Source: Pseudomonas sp. GV085
Lineage (GTDB): Bacteria; Pseudomonadota; Gammaproteobacteria; Pseudomonadales; Pseudomonadaceae
DNA length: 64,000 nucleotides
Assembly (NCBI RefSeq): GCF_003050925.1
Contig: NZ_QAOV01000004.1
Coordinates: 124,001-188,000, forward strand
Reading direction: 5' to 3'
Both the position numbers and the translations under genes were made by a program. Shown here piece after piece: positions 1-9,149 of this stretch; the stretch's first letter is position 1, and every line of letters starts with the position of its first letter. The notes beneath the pieces were generated by a model. That model saw nothing but the letters and a program-made list of their open reading frames with translations. It was not told where the DNA came from and ran no database searches.

Positions 1-3000
1 TCGAGCGCCTCTGTATCCAGCGTAAAAAGATTGTGGCTCAGACGCAGGGTTTCGAGCAGGTGCATGCTGGCCACGTTTTCCGGCAAACGGGTCAGGTGAC
101 AGCGACGTGCACTGAGGTGGCGTAGTCGGGCAAAGTCTTTCAAAAGCCCCGTGGCGCCCGGCGAGAACTCCAGCCCATCCAGACTCAAAGTGCTGATCTG
201 CTCAAGATACGGTCGGATGTCCGGCAGAATTTTCCACCAGGGCTCCAGGTTGAAACTCAGGAGTTCAGTGGATAAGTCCAGTGCATAACCCTTGTCGAAG
301 TGCGTACTGCGTTCGCCAAACAAAAGGGGTTTGCGCTGGAAGCATTCCATCAGGCGATCAGCGATGAACGTGATTTCCCTGGGCGCAAGGAGCGTATTGT
401 CGGGCTCGAATGGCGTGTTTTTTTTCTTCCAGGTATCAAGGATGTTTTCCAGTTCTGTGAGTTCTTGCTTCAGTTTGTTCAGCAACTGAACAGGATCGCT
501 GCCCGAAGGCATGGAACGAATGAAGTTGTCGACTTCATGTTCACGCAGGTGCGGATACAGATTTTTCACCCGTTGCTCGAGGGTGACTGGCTGTCTGGAG
601 AAAGCAGGGCCGCGTAAAAGCAGGCTCGTGTCCAACTCCGCCACCGGCCGGATGGAAGGCTCCAGCAAGAGCGTGCGGCGTTCGGCCGGTGCCATGGTCT
701 TGACCATTATCCATTGCTTGAGGGCTTGTCCCTGGCCCAATCCATAACCTATTGACCGGCGTGCCTGCTCCGGCAAGGCACGCAGCAGCGCTTCATGAAA
801 GTCGACAGCATCGGAAAGCGGACGATGTTGACCGTCGACAACTTCATAACGATCGTCTCCCACCCGTAAGAGCAGTCGTACTTGAGTGGCATCGTCAGGA
901 CCGACGCCGCAACGCAAAGAACCATCGGCGGTGCTGTCACGTATTTCCACGCGCAGATCGCCCAAGGCATCGCTGTTGAGTCGCAGCGCGTTGAGCGCCA
1001 GGCGCTCGGTATCGGCGGTCAGTCGTTCGTTCTGGTAGAAGCCTTCACTGGACCGTGTCGCGCGGGTTTCAAAGGCACACTCACGGGCGTGGCTCTTGAG
1101 ATCCAGTGGGAGGCGCTGCTGTGTGTCGACGATGCGCAGATCGTCTTGCCGGGCATGGGCCACCAGGCGTTCGGCGATGATCGTCGGCAGTTCAGGGTAT
1201 TGCCGCTGCAAGACTTGAACGCGTCGATCGGTACTGCGTGTGCGAGAGCGATAGATGTAATCCGCGATGTCGGTCTTGCGCCCTTCGACCTGCTCGGCCA
1301 GGCGATCACGCAGGCGCTGTACCTTCGCTTGCCTGGACAATCCCGGTCCGACCAACGCTTCCAGTTGTTGCTCATCGAGAAACCTGACGACCCGCTCCGG
1401 CAACCTGCCGGCCATCACGTCCGTCAGCCCGATCTCCAGCGTCCGTTCCGGCCGGGCACTGGCGTTGCCGTACAGGCGGGAGGCGCCGAGCAGGTCGGAG
1501 CGTTCATACACCCTCAAGGCATGGTCGGACGGCCAGCCCGGCAGTTCGGTGATCAGTTGCTCGAACCAGTGCGATGACGGGTCTATCGGGCTTCCCGAAC
1601 GAATCTGCGTAGTCGTGGCGGCAACATCTTCCATCGCCCTGAAGCGGTTCACCGTGTCTTCCAGCAACAGTGGCGGCTCGGCGTTTTCGACGTGCATGCG
1701 CCGCAGTGCGTCTTCTTCGGTGCCGCTGATCAAGCGGATGTTTTCCAGTTGCCGTGAGTTTAAGCCATCGGTCATGTGCCCCAGCCGTTGCATCAGCTTC
1801 GGGTGCTCCCAGGTCAAGGGGTTTTCACCTTCATGGCGCCAGGCGCCGCGACCGTTATGGGCCAATTTCGGTGCATAGGCTTCGGGACGGGTGGGGTGTT
1901 CAAGTCGATACTGCGCGGTTTGCGGATCCTTTCGAGTCACATAGTGGCGGCCCTCCAAAGGAAGAATGTCCCGGCCTTGATGGCGATGCAGGCCCAGTCG
2001 GTCGGGGCTGGAATCTGTTGGCAGCGACAGGTCTGGATGGGCGTAGGGCTCGATGTCCGGGTGCCACAAGCGGGTTTCACCGGTGGGCAAGCTCACCGGT
2101 TGCAGGCCCTCGACCCATGTAGAAACCTTGAGCCGGAACGCGTCGGCGATGCTCGCCCCGGCGGCAAACGCGGCCAGTTGAACCACGTCCGTCACGACCC
2201 CCACAACGTGATCCGCCGCTTCTGCCCATAGTCCCTCGGCCAGGTCCAAGGCGCCTTCAATGACATCATTGGTCAGTTGATACGCCGTGTAGGTCAGCAT
2301 GAGTTCGCCCAGCCCCGGAGCGAACGGCGTGGCGATCAACAGCGCGACATTAAAAATATCGGAGACTATTTTCTTGAAATTGTCCCACCAGGCCCACCGC
2401 GCCTTGCGATCGGAATCGGCGGTCGACACGGCGATGTCCCGAGCGTCATTGAGAATCTTGTTCAGTTTGTTTTGATAAAGATGTACCCAGAGGTCGCCTG
2501 TGATCGGCGCAATGTCGAAACTCAATCGCGGGTTATCGATCGGCACATCCCGCCAGCTCGGGCGTGGATCCAAGGCTTCCTTTCGATGCCATTTGACCTC
2601 GAACAGGCGTTGTTGCAGCCCTCCGAAGAAATGCCCGCGTTGCGAATGGTCGATGAACCGGCTGAAGAACTGGCGGTACGTTATCCCGGTGGAAGCGATA
2701 AGCGCGTCGTCGCGCAACTGCCGCGTCAATTCGTTCATGAACGCGACAGTCGAGGGGTATTGCTTGATCGGGTGCTGCGGATCCTGCGGCACATAGGCGA
2801 TCACCGGCATCACCTCGTGCGATGGCCCCAGGTCCGCAGTGATCAGCACGATCCCGGTCAAGCGGTTGTCGAGAATGGACAGGTCGGCAAATTGCACCGG
2901 CTTGCCTTTCCAGGTGGTGTTGCGCTGGCCCTCCAGCATTTCAATGACCATGTCGCGGGCATCGGCGTCGATCTCGCCGGCCATCTTCGCCTGTTCCGCG

Positions 3001-3686
3001 GCGGCTCTGAAAGCGGCTTTCTCGCTTTCAACGATACGGCTTTGGAGCCAATATTTTGCGACGCCATCGCGGGGCAGTAACTGTTCTTCCAGGTATCGGG
3101 TGTAGCGGGCGCCGATGTCCAGCTCACGGCACAAGGCCTGAAACCTTGCGATGGAGAGCTTGTGTTTGATGGGCAAGACATCGAAATGATCACGATCATC
3201 GGGCTGACTGATGAAGTCCGAGTCCGGTTCGCAGGATTCACTTAGCGCGAAGTTGTGCAGTGCGGCGTCGATCAGCGAAACAGTACGGGTGACGACCCCC
3301 CTGGACGTATCGATAACATACCAGGGCTGCTCTTTGGGCAGGTAAAGATGCAGATACGTTTTTTTAACGTCGACATCGATATCCAGTTTTTTCAGTGCAT
3401 CGGTGAGTAGGGGCTCGGCAAATTCATAAACGTTTTGCAACCGGTCGAGAAAACGATCCACCTTGTTGCGGGAAGACCAGAGTTCGAGGCCGGCTTTTTG
3501 TAAGCGGGATTGATCAAGTGCGGTGGCTGTCCTGATCCAGGGCGCGGGCGCTTTTTCGGCGCGGCCCAGTTCCCGGACATTTCGCAATGAAGTGCTTTGA
3601 AAGACTGGATGAATCCGGTTTTTGATCAGTTCGTAGTGCCGGCCTTTATGATCGGTAGTCGACGTACTTCCTTGTAAGTCAGGCAT
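1..3686 (-). CDS. Large LRR/dermonecrotic toxin-like (DUF6543-type) protein, 5' part
   Basis: The minus-strand frame is open from ATG 3686 (MPDLQGSTST) to the window edge, so about 1,228 N-terminal residues are visible and the C-terminus is missing. The long N-terminal part resembles the DUF6543 (dermonecrotic-toxin-like) region of giant Pseudomonas proteins. Its last ~60 visible residues are leucine-rich repeats (LRHLSARRCHLTRLPENV, LLETLRLSHNLF). In that family an LRR is commonly followed by a C-terminal NEL-type E3 ubiquitin ligase; here that part would lie outside the window. A hydrophobic stretch near residue 450 (VALLIATPFAPGLGELML) could be membrane-active. The Shine-Dalgarno is weak (AAGG about 12 bases upstream). 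No signal peptide is visible. The likely role is a secreted or translocated effector, which is inference from family and architecture. Confidence 0.8.
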   Translation of the reverse strand, partial: MPDLQGSTSTTDHKGRHYELIKNRIHPVFQSTSLRNVRELGRAEKAPAPWIRTATALDQSRLQKAGLELWSSRNKVDRFLDRLQNVYEFAEPLLTDALKKLDIDVDVKKTYLHLYLPKEQPWYVIDTSRGVVTRTVSLIDAALHNFALSESCEPDSDFISQPDDRDHFDVLPIKHKLSIARFQALCRELDIGARYTRYLEEQLLPRDGVAKYWLQSRIVESEKAAFRAAAEQAKMAGEIDADARDMVIEMLEGQRNTTWKGKPVQFADLSILDNRLTGIVLITADLGPSHEVMPVIAYVPQDPQHPIKQYPSTVAFMNELTRQLRDDALIASTGITYRQFFSRFIDHSQRGHFFGGLQQRLFEVKWHRKEALDPRPSWRDVPIDNPRLSFDIAPITGDLWVHLYQNKLNKILNDARDIAVSTADSDRKARWAWWDNFKKIVSDIFNVALLIATPFAPGLGELMLTYTAYQLTNDVIEGALDLAEGLWAEAADHVVGVVTDVVQLAAFAAGASIADAFRLKVSTWVEGLQPVSLPTGETRLWHPDIEPYAHPDLSLPTDSSPDRLGLHRHQGRDILPLEGRHYVTRKDPQTAQYRLEHPTRPEAYAPKLAHNGRGAWRHEGENPLTWEHPKLMQRLGHMTDGLNSRQLENIRLISGTEEDALRRMHVENAEPPLLLEDTVNRFRAMEDVAATTTQIRSGSPIDPSSHWFEQLITELPGWPSDHALRVYERSDLLGASRLYGNASARPERTLEIGLTDVMAGRLPERVVRFLDEQQLEALVGPGLSRQAKVQRLRDRLAEQVEGRKTDIADYIYRSRTRSTDRRVQVLQRQYPELPTIIAERLVAHARQDDLRIVDTQQRLPLDLKSHARECAFETRATRSSEGFYQNERLTADTERLALNALRLNSDALGDLRVEIRDSTADGSLRCGVGPDDATQVRLLLRVGDDRYEVVDGQHRPLSDAVDFHEALLRALPEQARRSIGYGLGQGQALKQWIMVKTMAPAERRTLLLEPSIRPVAELDTSLLLRGPAFSRQPVTLEQRVKNLYPHLREHEVDNFIRSMPSGSDPVQLLNKLKQELTELENILDTWKKKNTPFEPDNTLLAPREITFIADRLMECFQRKPLLFGERSTHFDKGYALDLSTELLSFNLEPWWKILPDIRPYLEQISTLSLDGLEFSPGATGLLKDFARLRHLSARRCHLTRLPENVASMHLLETLRLSHNLFTLDTEAL

Positions 3687-3850
3687 GTTGTTAATAAACC
3701 TTGAGTGTTGATGGGAGTCATCAGCCTAACGCCCAAGGCTCAAAGTAAAAGCCTGAATTATTGTTGCTTGAACAGTGTTCTTGCTCCCAACGCATTGGAA
3801 TTATCCATGCCGAAAATAATTAATTACCACCGCACAACGTAATGGTTCCG

Positions 3851-6800
3851 TTAACGCCGCGCGACATCAGTCGGCAAGCAACCTGTTTTGCTGCCGGGTT
3901 GCAGGTACGGCATGAGAATCGGTGCCATGCCTTTGAGCACCTGCACCGGCAACGCCGAGGTGAACTTGTAGGCTTCGGCTGTTTGCCCGGGCACGAATGC
4001 GGTCAAGGTGCCGAAGTGTGAATCGCCAATGTAGAAGACAAACGTCGCCGTCCGGTTGATGGATTTGGAGCTCAGAATCCTCCCGCCTGAACCAATCGCT
4101 TCAATGCGGTTGTCCCCTGTACCCGTTTTGCCGCCCATGGCCAACGGTTTGCCATCCGGGGTTACAAAACTGCCGGACACCCGTTTCGCCGTACCGGCAT
4201 CCACCACTTGCGACAAGGCTTCGCGCATGGCCGTGGCGACTTCGGACGGCATGACTCGTTTGCCGACGTCCGGATCATTGATCAATTTGGTTTCATACGG
4301 TGTGTTGGCCGCGAAGTGCAGGCTGTCGATACGCAGGGTCGGCATGCGCACACCGTCGTTGAGGATGGTGCCGATCAGTTCCGCCAATGCAGCCGGACGG
4401 TCGCCGGAACTGCCGATGGCGGTGGCCAGTGAGGGCACCAGGTGATCGAACGGATAGCCGACTTTCTGCCAGCGCTGGTGAATGTCGAGGAATGCCTCGA
4501 TCTCCAGCATGGTGCGGATGCGACTGTCGCGGGCACCCTTGTGTCTGCTTTTGAACAGCCAGCTGTAGACTTCCTGGCGTTCGAACTGGCTGGCTTTGAC
4601 AATGTCGCCCCACTTGGCGTCGGGGTGATTGAGCAGGTAGCCCATCAGCCACAGGTCCAGCGGGTGAACCTTGGCGATGAAGCCCTGGTCCGGCAAGTCG
4701 TAGGAGCCGGGAGCGTAGGCCTCGTAGAGCCGCACGAGACGCTCGTCAGTGAGCTTTTCAGTGAGCTTGGCACCGGTGAGGTGCGAGCGCACGAAGGCGT
4801 TGAAGCTTGCCTGACTGGCCTGTGGCAGCAGGTAGCGGTGCACGGCGGCCAGGCGGATCGGGGTCGGGCGCATGCTGTCGAGGAAGGTCTCGAGCCGGTC
4901 CTGGGTGTCTTTGTTCTTGTACTTCTTCCAGAACTTGAGCAGGAAGGAAGTGCCCTCGCGGTCGGCGAATTCAGCCAGGTATTCCTGGCGCCGCGGGTCG
5001 CGGTCGTCCTTGAGCATTACGGCACTGCTGTTCGGGCCGGAGTAGGTGGTGTAGCGCACCAGGTCACGCATCAGGCGAATGAACGGCAGGTTGATCGACT
5101 CGCGCAGGGCGTCGCGCAGGGTCGGTATGCGGTCGTTGTCTTCCTTGCGGAAGTTGTTGAACACGTGCAGGCCGCCACCGGTGAAGAACGCCTCGCCGGG
5201 GCTGGCGGAGTATTTGCGGTCCAGGGCTGCGCCGAGCATTTTTTTCAGGTCGCGGTCCTTGTTCTCGATCAGGTAATCGACCGCCCAGCGGCTCAGGCGG
5301 TCTTGCTCCGGCACGTCGACTTTCTTCAGTTCCGGGACGGCCATGCCGGCGTATTTGTCGTGCAGCTCGGAGATGATTTGCAGGTAGGTGGTCAGCACGC
5401 GCATTTTTGCGGTGGAGCCCAGCTCCAGTTTGCTGCCTTCGTTGATGTCGAATGGCTGGTCGGTGCTGTCGGTCTGCACCCGTACCCGCGAGCCGTCCGG
5501 GGTCAGTTCGAACAGGGTGAAGCTGTAACGAACCTGGGTGGTGCTGGTGGGGGTCAGAAGGCGCTCGCCGATCAGGCCGATTTGCGTGGCAAAAGCGGGG
5601 TCGGCCAGTTTTTTCAGGTACTCGGTGGCCTCGGCTTGCAACTCGCCTTGCAGGGTGCTGGTGGCGGACAGGTCGAGGCGGTCGAGGTCATACAGCGGGC
5701 GATTGAGCATGCCGGCCAGGCGGCTGCGCGCGACACTGATGCCCTTGTTGGCTTCGATCGGTTGAATGGTCGGCTGGGTGGCCCAGTCGCGGTAGGTCAA
5801 TTTGCTGGCCAGGGCGGCGGCGGCGAACTGAGCGTCGATCACATTGTTTTGCGCCAGCAGGCGAATATGGCTGTCGGTGAGGTCGGCGAGTTCATCGTGA
5901 CCCTTGGTCAGGTAATGCGACGGGCGGCGCTGGGCAATCATCAGCGACAGCATTTCACGCAGGGCCAGGCCTTTTTCCGCCATGGTTTTTGGGTCCGTTG
6001 CTGTGCTGGTCAGGACTTCGTTGGCCTTGTTGAAGTCGGAGCCATACCACACACGCAAGCCCTCAGCCATGCCATGCACTTCGCCGTGGCCCGGTACGGC
6101 CGACAGCGGCACGCTGTTGAGGTAGTCGCGAACCACGTTCTGCCTGGCTTCGAGGGTTTGTGGCCCGGCCTGATAGGCGCGTACGGTGGCGGAGATCATC
6201 TGGCGAATTTTTTCCGCGCCATTGACCGTCAAGCCATCGGGGGAGTGCCGGTACTTTTCCAGTTGCGTGGCCAGGGTGCTGCCGCCGGCGGATTGGCCGG
6301 GTACGTGAAACAGCTTGGCCACCTGTGACCACGCCGCCATGCCGAACCGCGGCCAGTCCACCGCCGGGTTGGCCAGCGGTTGCCTGGGGTCCAGCAGAAA
6401 GCGGTTCTCGATGAACAGCAGGCTATTGACCACTACCGGCGGGATCGCGGCAAAGGTTGAATAAAGCTGCTGCGGATAGTTGTACTGGTACAGCGGCGCT
6501 GCGCGGCAATCGGTGATCGACAGCCCGGCCTGGATTTTCTCGGCATAAGGCACGAACAGGCCTTTGTCGCTGTACTTCAACAGCGCCGGAGAAAAGCGGG
6601 TTTGCGCCTCAACGACGAAATTGCGCTTGATCAGGCGCGGCAGGAATTCATCCAGCGAGCTGTAGCCCAGACGCCGATCGAACGGACCGTCGCCCGGATA
6701 GCGAATCGCATCGCTAGGGCCGGGCTTGAGCTCAAAGCTCAGGGACGCTGCGTATTTGCTGACTTCCCGGGCCTGGAATTTCGAGGTACGCATTTCCCTC

Positions 6801-6976
6801 GCAGCCGCCAGCCCCACGACAATCGCGATGATCAGCAGCAATAGCCAGAACGCTCCCCATCCGTGTTTGGAACGGCGGGGTTTTTCAGGTGGCGGCGCTT
6901 CATCCTCACGTTCAGTCGGAACCACGGTTTTACTCGAATCGGTTTGCCACAAAGCGCCCATAGTCGACTGATCCAT
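3851..6976 (-). CDS. Atypical class A penicillin-binding protein (GT51 + transpeptidase)
   Basis: A 1,041-residue bifunctional peptidoglycan synthase: a GT51 glycosyltransferase polymerises lipid II and a penicillin-binding domain cross-links the strands in the periplasm. A basic N-terminus and one transmembrane helix (about 43-60) anchor it. GT51 features are a catalytic-type Glu190 in FIENRF and the GGSTLATQ motif at 231-238. Transpeptidase motifs are STAK (521-524), SIN (627-629) and KTG (950-952). It is longer than usual class A PBPs (750-850), mainly through a roughly 320-residue stretch between SxN and KTG. The GT51 motif around Glu190 departs from the usual EDxxFxxHxG, so it is probably an extra PBP rather than PBP1a or PBP1b. 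It lies upstream of the LRR-protein gene on the same strand with a 164-base gap. Confidence 0.85.
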   Translation of the reverse strand: MDQSTMGALWQTDSSKTVVPTEREDEAPPPEKPRRSKHGWGAFWLLLLIIAIVVGLAAAREMRTSKFQAREVSKYAASLSFELKPGPSDAIRYPGDGPFDRRLGYSSLDEFLPRLIKRNFVVEAQTRFSPALLKYSDKGLFVPYAEKIQAGLSITDCRAAPLYQYNYPQQLYSTFAAIPPVVVNSLLFIENRFLLDPRQPLANPAVDWPRFGMAAWSQVAKLFHVPGQSAGGSTLATQLEKYRHSPDGLTVNGAEKIRQMISATVRAYQAGPQTLEARQNVVRDYLNSVPLSAVPGHGEVHGMAEGLRVWYGSDFNKANEVLTSTATDPKTMAEKGLALREMLSLMIAQRRPSHYLTKGHDELADLTDSHIRLLAQNNVIDAQFAAAALASKLTYRDWATQPTIQPIEANKGISVARSRLAGMLNRPLYDLDRLDLSATSTLQGELQAEATEYLKKLADPAFATQIGLIGERLLTPTSTTQVRYSFTLFELTPDGSRVRVQTDSTDQPFDINEGSKLELGSTAKMRVLTTYLQIISELHDKYAGMAVPELKKVDVPEQDRLSRWAVDYLIENKDRDLKKMLGAALDRKYSASPGEAFFTGGGLHVFNNFRKEDNDRIPTLRDALRESINLPFIRLMRDLVRYTTYSGPNSSAVMLKDDRDPRRQEYLAEFADREGTSFLLKFWKKYKNKDTQDRLETFLDSMRPTPIRLAAVHRYLLPQASQASFNAFVRSHLTGAKLTEKLTDERLVRLYEAYAPGSYDLPDQGFIAKVHPLDLWLMGYLLNHPDAKWGDIVKASQFERQEVYSWLFKSRHKGARDSRIRTMLEIEAFLDIHQRWQKVGYPFDHLVPSLATAIGSSGDRPAALAELIGTILNDGVRMPTLRIDSLHFAANTPYETKLINDPDVGKRVMPSEVATAMREALSQVVDAGTAKRVSGSFVTPDGKPLAMGGKTGTGDNRIEAIGSGGRILSSKSINRTATFVFYIGDSHFGTLTAFVPGQTAEAYKFTSALPVQVLKGMAPILMPYLQPGSKTGCLPTDVARR

Positions 6977-7609
6977 TTACGCAGATTGATCGGACTTGAC
7001 TCAAGCTTAGACGGTGGTTGGCGAGGGTGAAAAAAAATCTGAAGGGTAAAATGTCGGGCAATGGCCTAATGCCAGTCAGCTAAGGGGGCGACCAGCGCTG
7101 ATTAGCCTGTGGCGAGGGAGCTTGCTCCCGCTGGGCTGCGTAACGGCCCCAATACCGGTAATTGCGCTTCGTCTGATAAATGGGATCAGCCGGATTGCGC
7201 CTGCTACACAGGCGAGCGGGAGCAAGCACCCTCGCCACAAAAGCAGTCGGCTGGAATGCTTGTTTTAGACATGTCGAAGGGGGAAATACGGCTTTGGCAG
7301 GGGCATGACGATGCACCATTGTTGTGCAATACTCCGCGCCGTTTAAATGGCGAAAATTCCTACAATATCCAGGTGATGCCTCTCCAAAAGTCGCGTTATT
7401 GCCGGGGTTTATGGCTGAATTTAGTGGTTTATATAGTGAATATCTCTGTCGTCAGCTTTTTATACTGCCCGACCCGCTGATCTTGCAGGTTTTGTCCTAC
7501 AGGATGGTTCTGCTTACAAGGCAGGCCCGGTTACTCGAAGCAACTGGCTTATCGGTCGGGGGCTTCAACGCTCGGTGGTCATATCCAACAACAAGATGAG
7601 GTGCCCCTT
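6977..7609. other. Intergenic region between divergent PBP and permease genes
   Basis: No convincing gene was found in these ~630 bases. The part nearest 6977 should hold the promoter of the PBP gene. A REP-type inverted pair lies at about 7109-7243. The remaining ~350 bases before the permease are AT-richer and probably hold its promoter. Short open frames here (for example 7324-7599) have no credible ribosome-binding site and no recognisable domain. Confidence 0.6.
7109..7243. repeat. REP/REPIN-like inverted pair (GGCGAGGGAGC class)
   Basis: Two imperfect inverted copies of a REP hairpin sequence, at about 7109-7132 (TGTGGCGAGGGAGCTTGCTC) and 7213-7243 (its complement with a few changes), enclose about 80 bases. 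The core differs from the GAGCGAGC class elsewhere in the window. Confidence 0.7.
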
Positions 7610-9031
7610 ATGCCCGTAGGCAATCACCAGCCTAACGGCGAGACCGCTCAGGGCGGTCCGCTTAAACGTGAACTCGGCGAGCGGCATATTCGCCTGATGG
7701 CACTCGGTGCCTGTATCGGCGTCGGTCTGTTCCTCGGTTCAGCCAAGGCCATCCAAATGGCCGGCCCCGCGATCATGCTGTCCTACATCATCGGCGGTCT
7801 GGCGATCCTGGTGATCATGCGTGCCCTCGGCGAAATGGCCGTGCACAACCCGGTCGCCGGCTCGTTCAGCCGTTACGCCCAGGACTACCTCGGCCCGCTG
7901 GCGGGCTTCCTGACCGGCTGGAACTACTGGTTCCTGTGGCTGGTGACCTGCGTCGCGGAAATCACTGCCGTGGCGGTGTACATGGGCATCTGGTTCCCCG
8001 ACGTGCCGCGCTGGATCTGGGCGCTTGCGGCGTTGATCAGCATGGGCTCGATCAACCTGATCGCAGTCAAGGCCTTCGGTGAGTTCGAGTTCTGGTTTGC
8101 CCTGATCAAGATCGTCACTATCGTTGCGATGGTGTTCGGAGGCATCGGCATCATCGCCTTCGGTTTCGGCAACGATGGCGTGGCCCTGGGCATCTCCAAT
8201 CTGTGGAGCCACGGCGGTTTCATGCCCAACGGTGTAACTGGCGTGCTGATGTCGCTGCAGATGGTGATGTTCGCCTACCTGGGTGTGGAGATGATCGGCC
8301 TGACCGCCGGTGAAGCGAAGAACCCGCAGAAAACCATCCCCAATGCGATCGGCTCGGTGTTCTGGCGGATTCTGCTGTTCTATGTCGGTGCGTTGTTCGT
8401 GATCCTGTCGATCTACCCGTGGAACGAAATCGGTACCCAGGGCAGTCCGTTCGTAATGACCTTCGAGCGTCTGGGCATCAAGACCGCCGCCGGCATCATC
8501 AATTTCGTGGTGATCACCGCGGCACTGTCGTCCTGCAACGGCGGCATCTTCAGCACCGGGCGCATGCTCTACAGCCTGGCGCAGAACGGCCAGGCCCCGG
8601 CGGGTTTCGCCAAGACCTCGAACAACGGCGTACCGCGGCGTGCGCTGCTGCTGTCGATCTTCGCCTTGCTGCTGGGCGTGCTGCTGAACTACCTGGTACC
8701 GGAGAAGGTCTTTGTCTGGGTGACGTCCATCGCCACCTTCGGCGCGATCTGGACCTGGGTGATGATCCTGTTGGCCCAGCTCAAATTCCGCAAAGGCCTG
8801 AGCGCCAACGAAGCGGCCGGCCTGAAATACCGTATGTGGCTGTACCCCGTCAGCTCTTATCTGGCGCTGGCGTTCCTGGTGCTGGTGGTCGGCCTGATGG
8901 CGTACTTCCCGGACACCCGCGTGGCGTTGTATGTGGGACCTGCGTTCCTGGTGCTGCTGACGGTGCTGTTCTATATGTTCAAGCTGCAACCGACGAATGT
9001 TTCGCAAGGTGCGGTGCGTTCGGCTTCGTAA
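7610..9031 (+). CDS. AAT-family amino acid permease (ProY-like)
   Basis: A 473-residue, 12-helix APC-superfamily permease of the amino acid transporter (AAT) family. The N-terminus (LKRELGERHIRLMALGACIG) and GPAIMLSYIIGG in the first helices match ProY/AroP/HutT-type proton symporters; the closest type I recognise is ProY (proline-specific), but substrate cannot be fixed from sequence. I chose ATG 7610 over GTG 7601 because GAGGTG at 7598-7603 sits 6 bases before it. The gene stands alone, followed directly by a REPIN. Confidence 0.88.
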   Translation: MPVGNHQPNGETAQGGPLKRELGERHIRLMALGACIGVGLFLGSAKAIQMAGPAIMLSYIIGGLAILVIMRALGEMAVHNPVAGSFSRYAQDYLGPLAGFLTGWNYWFLWLVTCVAEITAVAVYMGIWFPDVPRWIWALAALISMGSINLIAVKAFGEFEFWFALIKIVTIVAMVFGGIGIIAFGFGNDGVALGISNLWSHGGFMPNGVTGVLMSLQMVMFAYLGVEMIGLTAGEAKNPQKTIPNAIGSVFWRILLFYVGALFVILSIYPWNEIGTQGSPFVMTFERLGIKTAAGIINFVVITAALSSCNGGIFSTGRMLYSLAQNGQAPAGFAKTSNNGVPRRALLLSIFALLLGVLLNYLVPEKVFVWVTSIATFGAIWTWVMILLAQLKFRKGLSANEAAGLKYRMWLYPVSSYLALAFLVLVVGLMAYFPDTRVALYVGPAFLVLLTVLFYMFKLQPTNVSQGAVRSAS

Positions 9032-9047
9032 GTTGTATCGCTGAAAC

Positions 9048-9149
9048 TTGTAGGAGCGAGCTTGCTCGCGATGATCGTCAACGATAACGCGTGTTTACAG
9101 GATAAACGCAGCGCTCTTGAGTCCATCGCGAGCAAGCTCGCTCCTACAA
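9048..9149. repeat. REPIN, full length (GAGCGAGC class)
   Basis: Inverted 26-base arms at 9048-9073 and 9124-9149 (TTGTAGGAGCGAGCTTGCTC...) flank a ~50-base spacer resembling those of the copies at 15048, 32690, 44397 and 47391. The right arm runs into the 3' end of the OpgC-like gene and supplies its TAG stop codon. Confidence 0.9.

Noticed and set aside
4442..6328. Plus-strand 628-codon open frame opposite the PBP gene
   Set aside because: It is the antisense shadow of a GC-rich gene with complete GT51 and transpeptidase motifs; it has no ribosome-binding site or domain.
7324..7599. A 91-codon ORF upstream of the permease
   Set aside because: No ribosome-binding site, no domain, and it occupies the probable promoter region.
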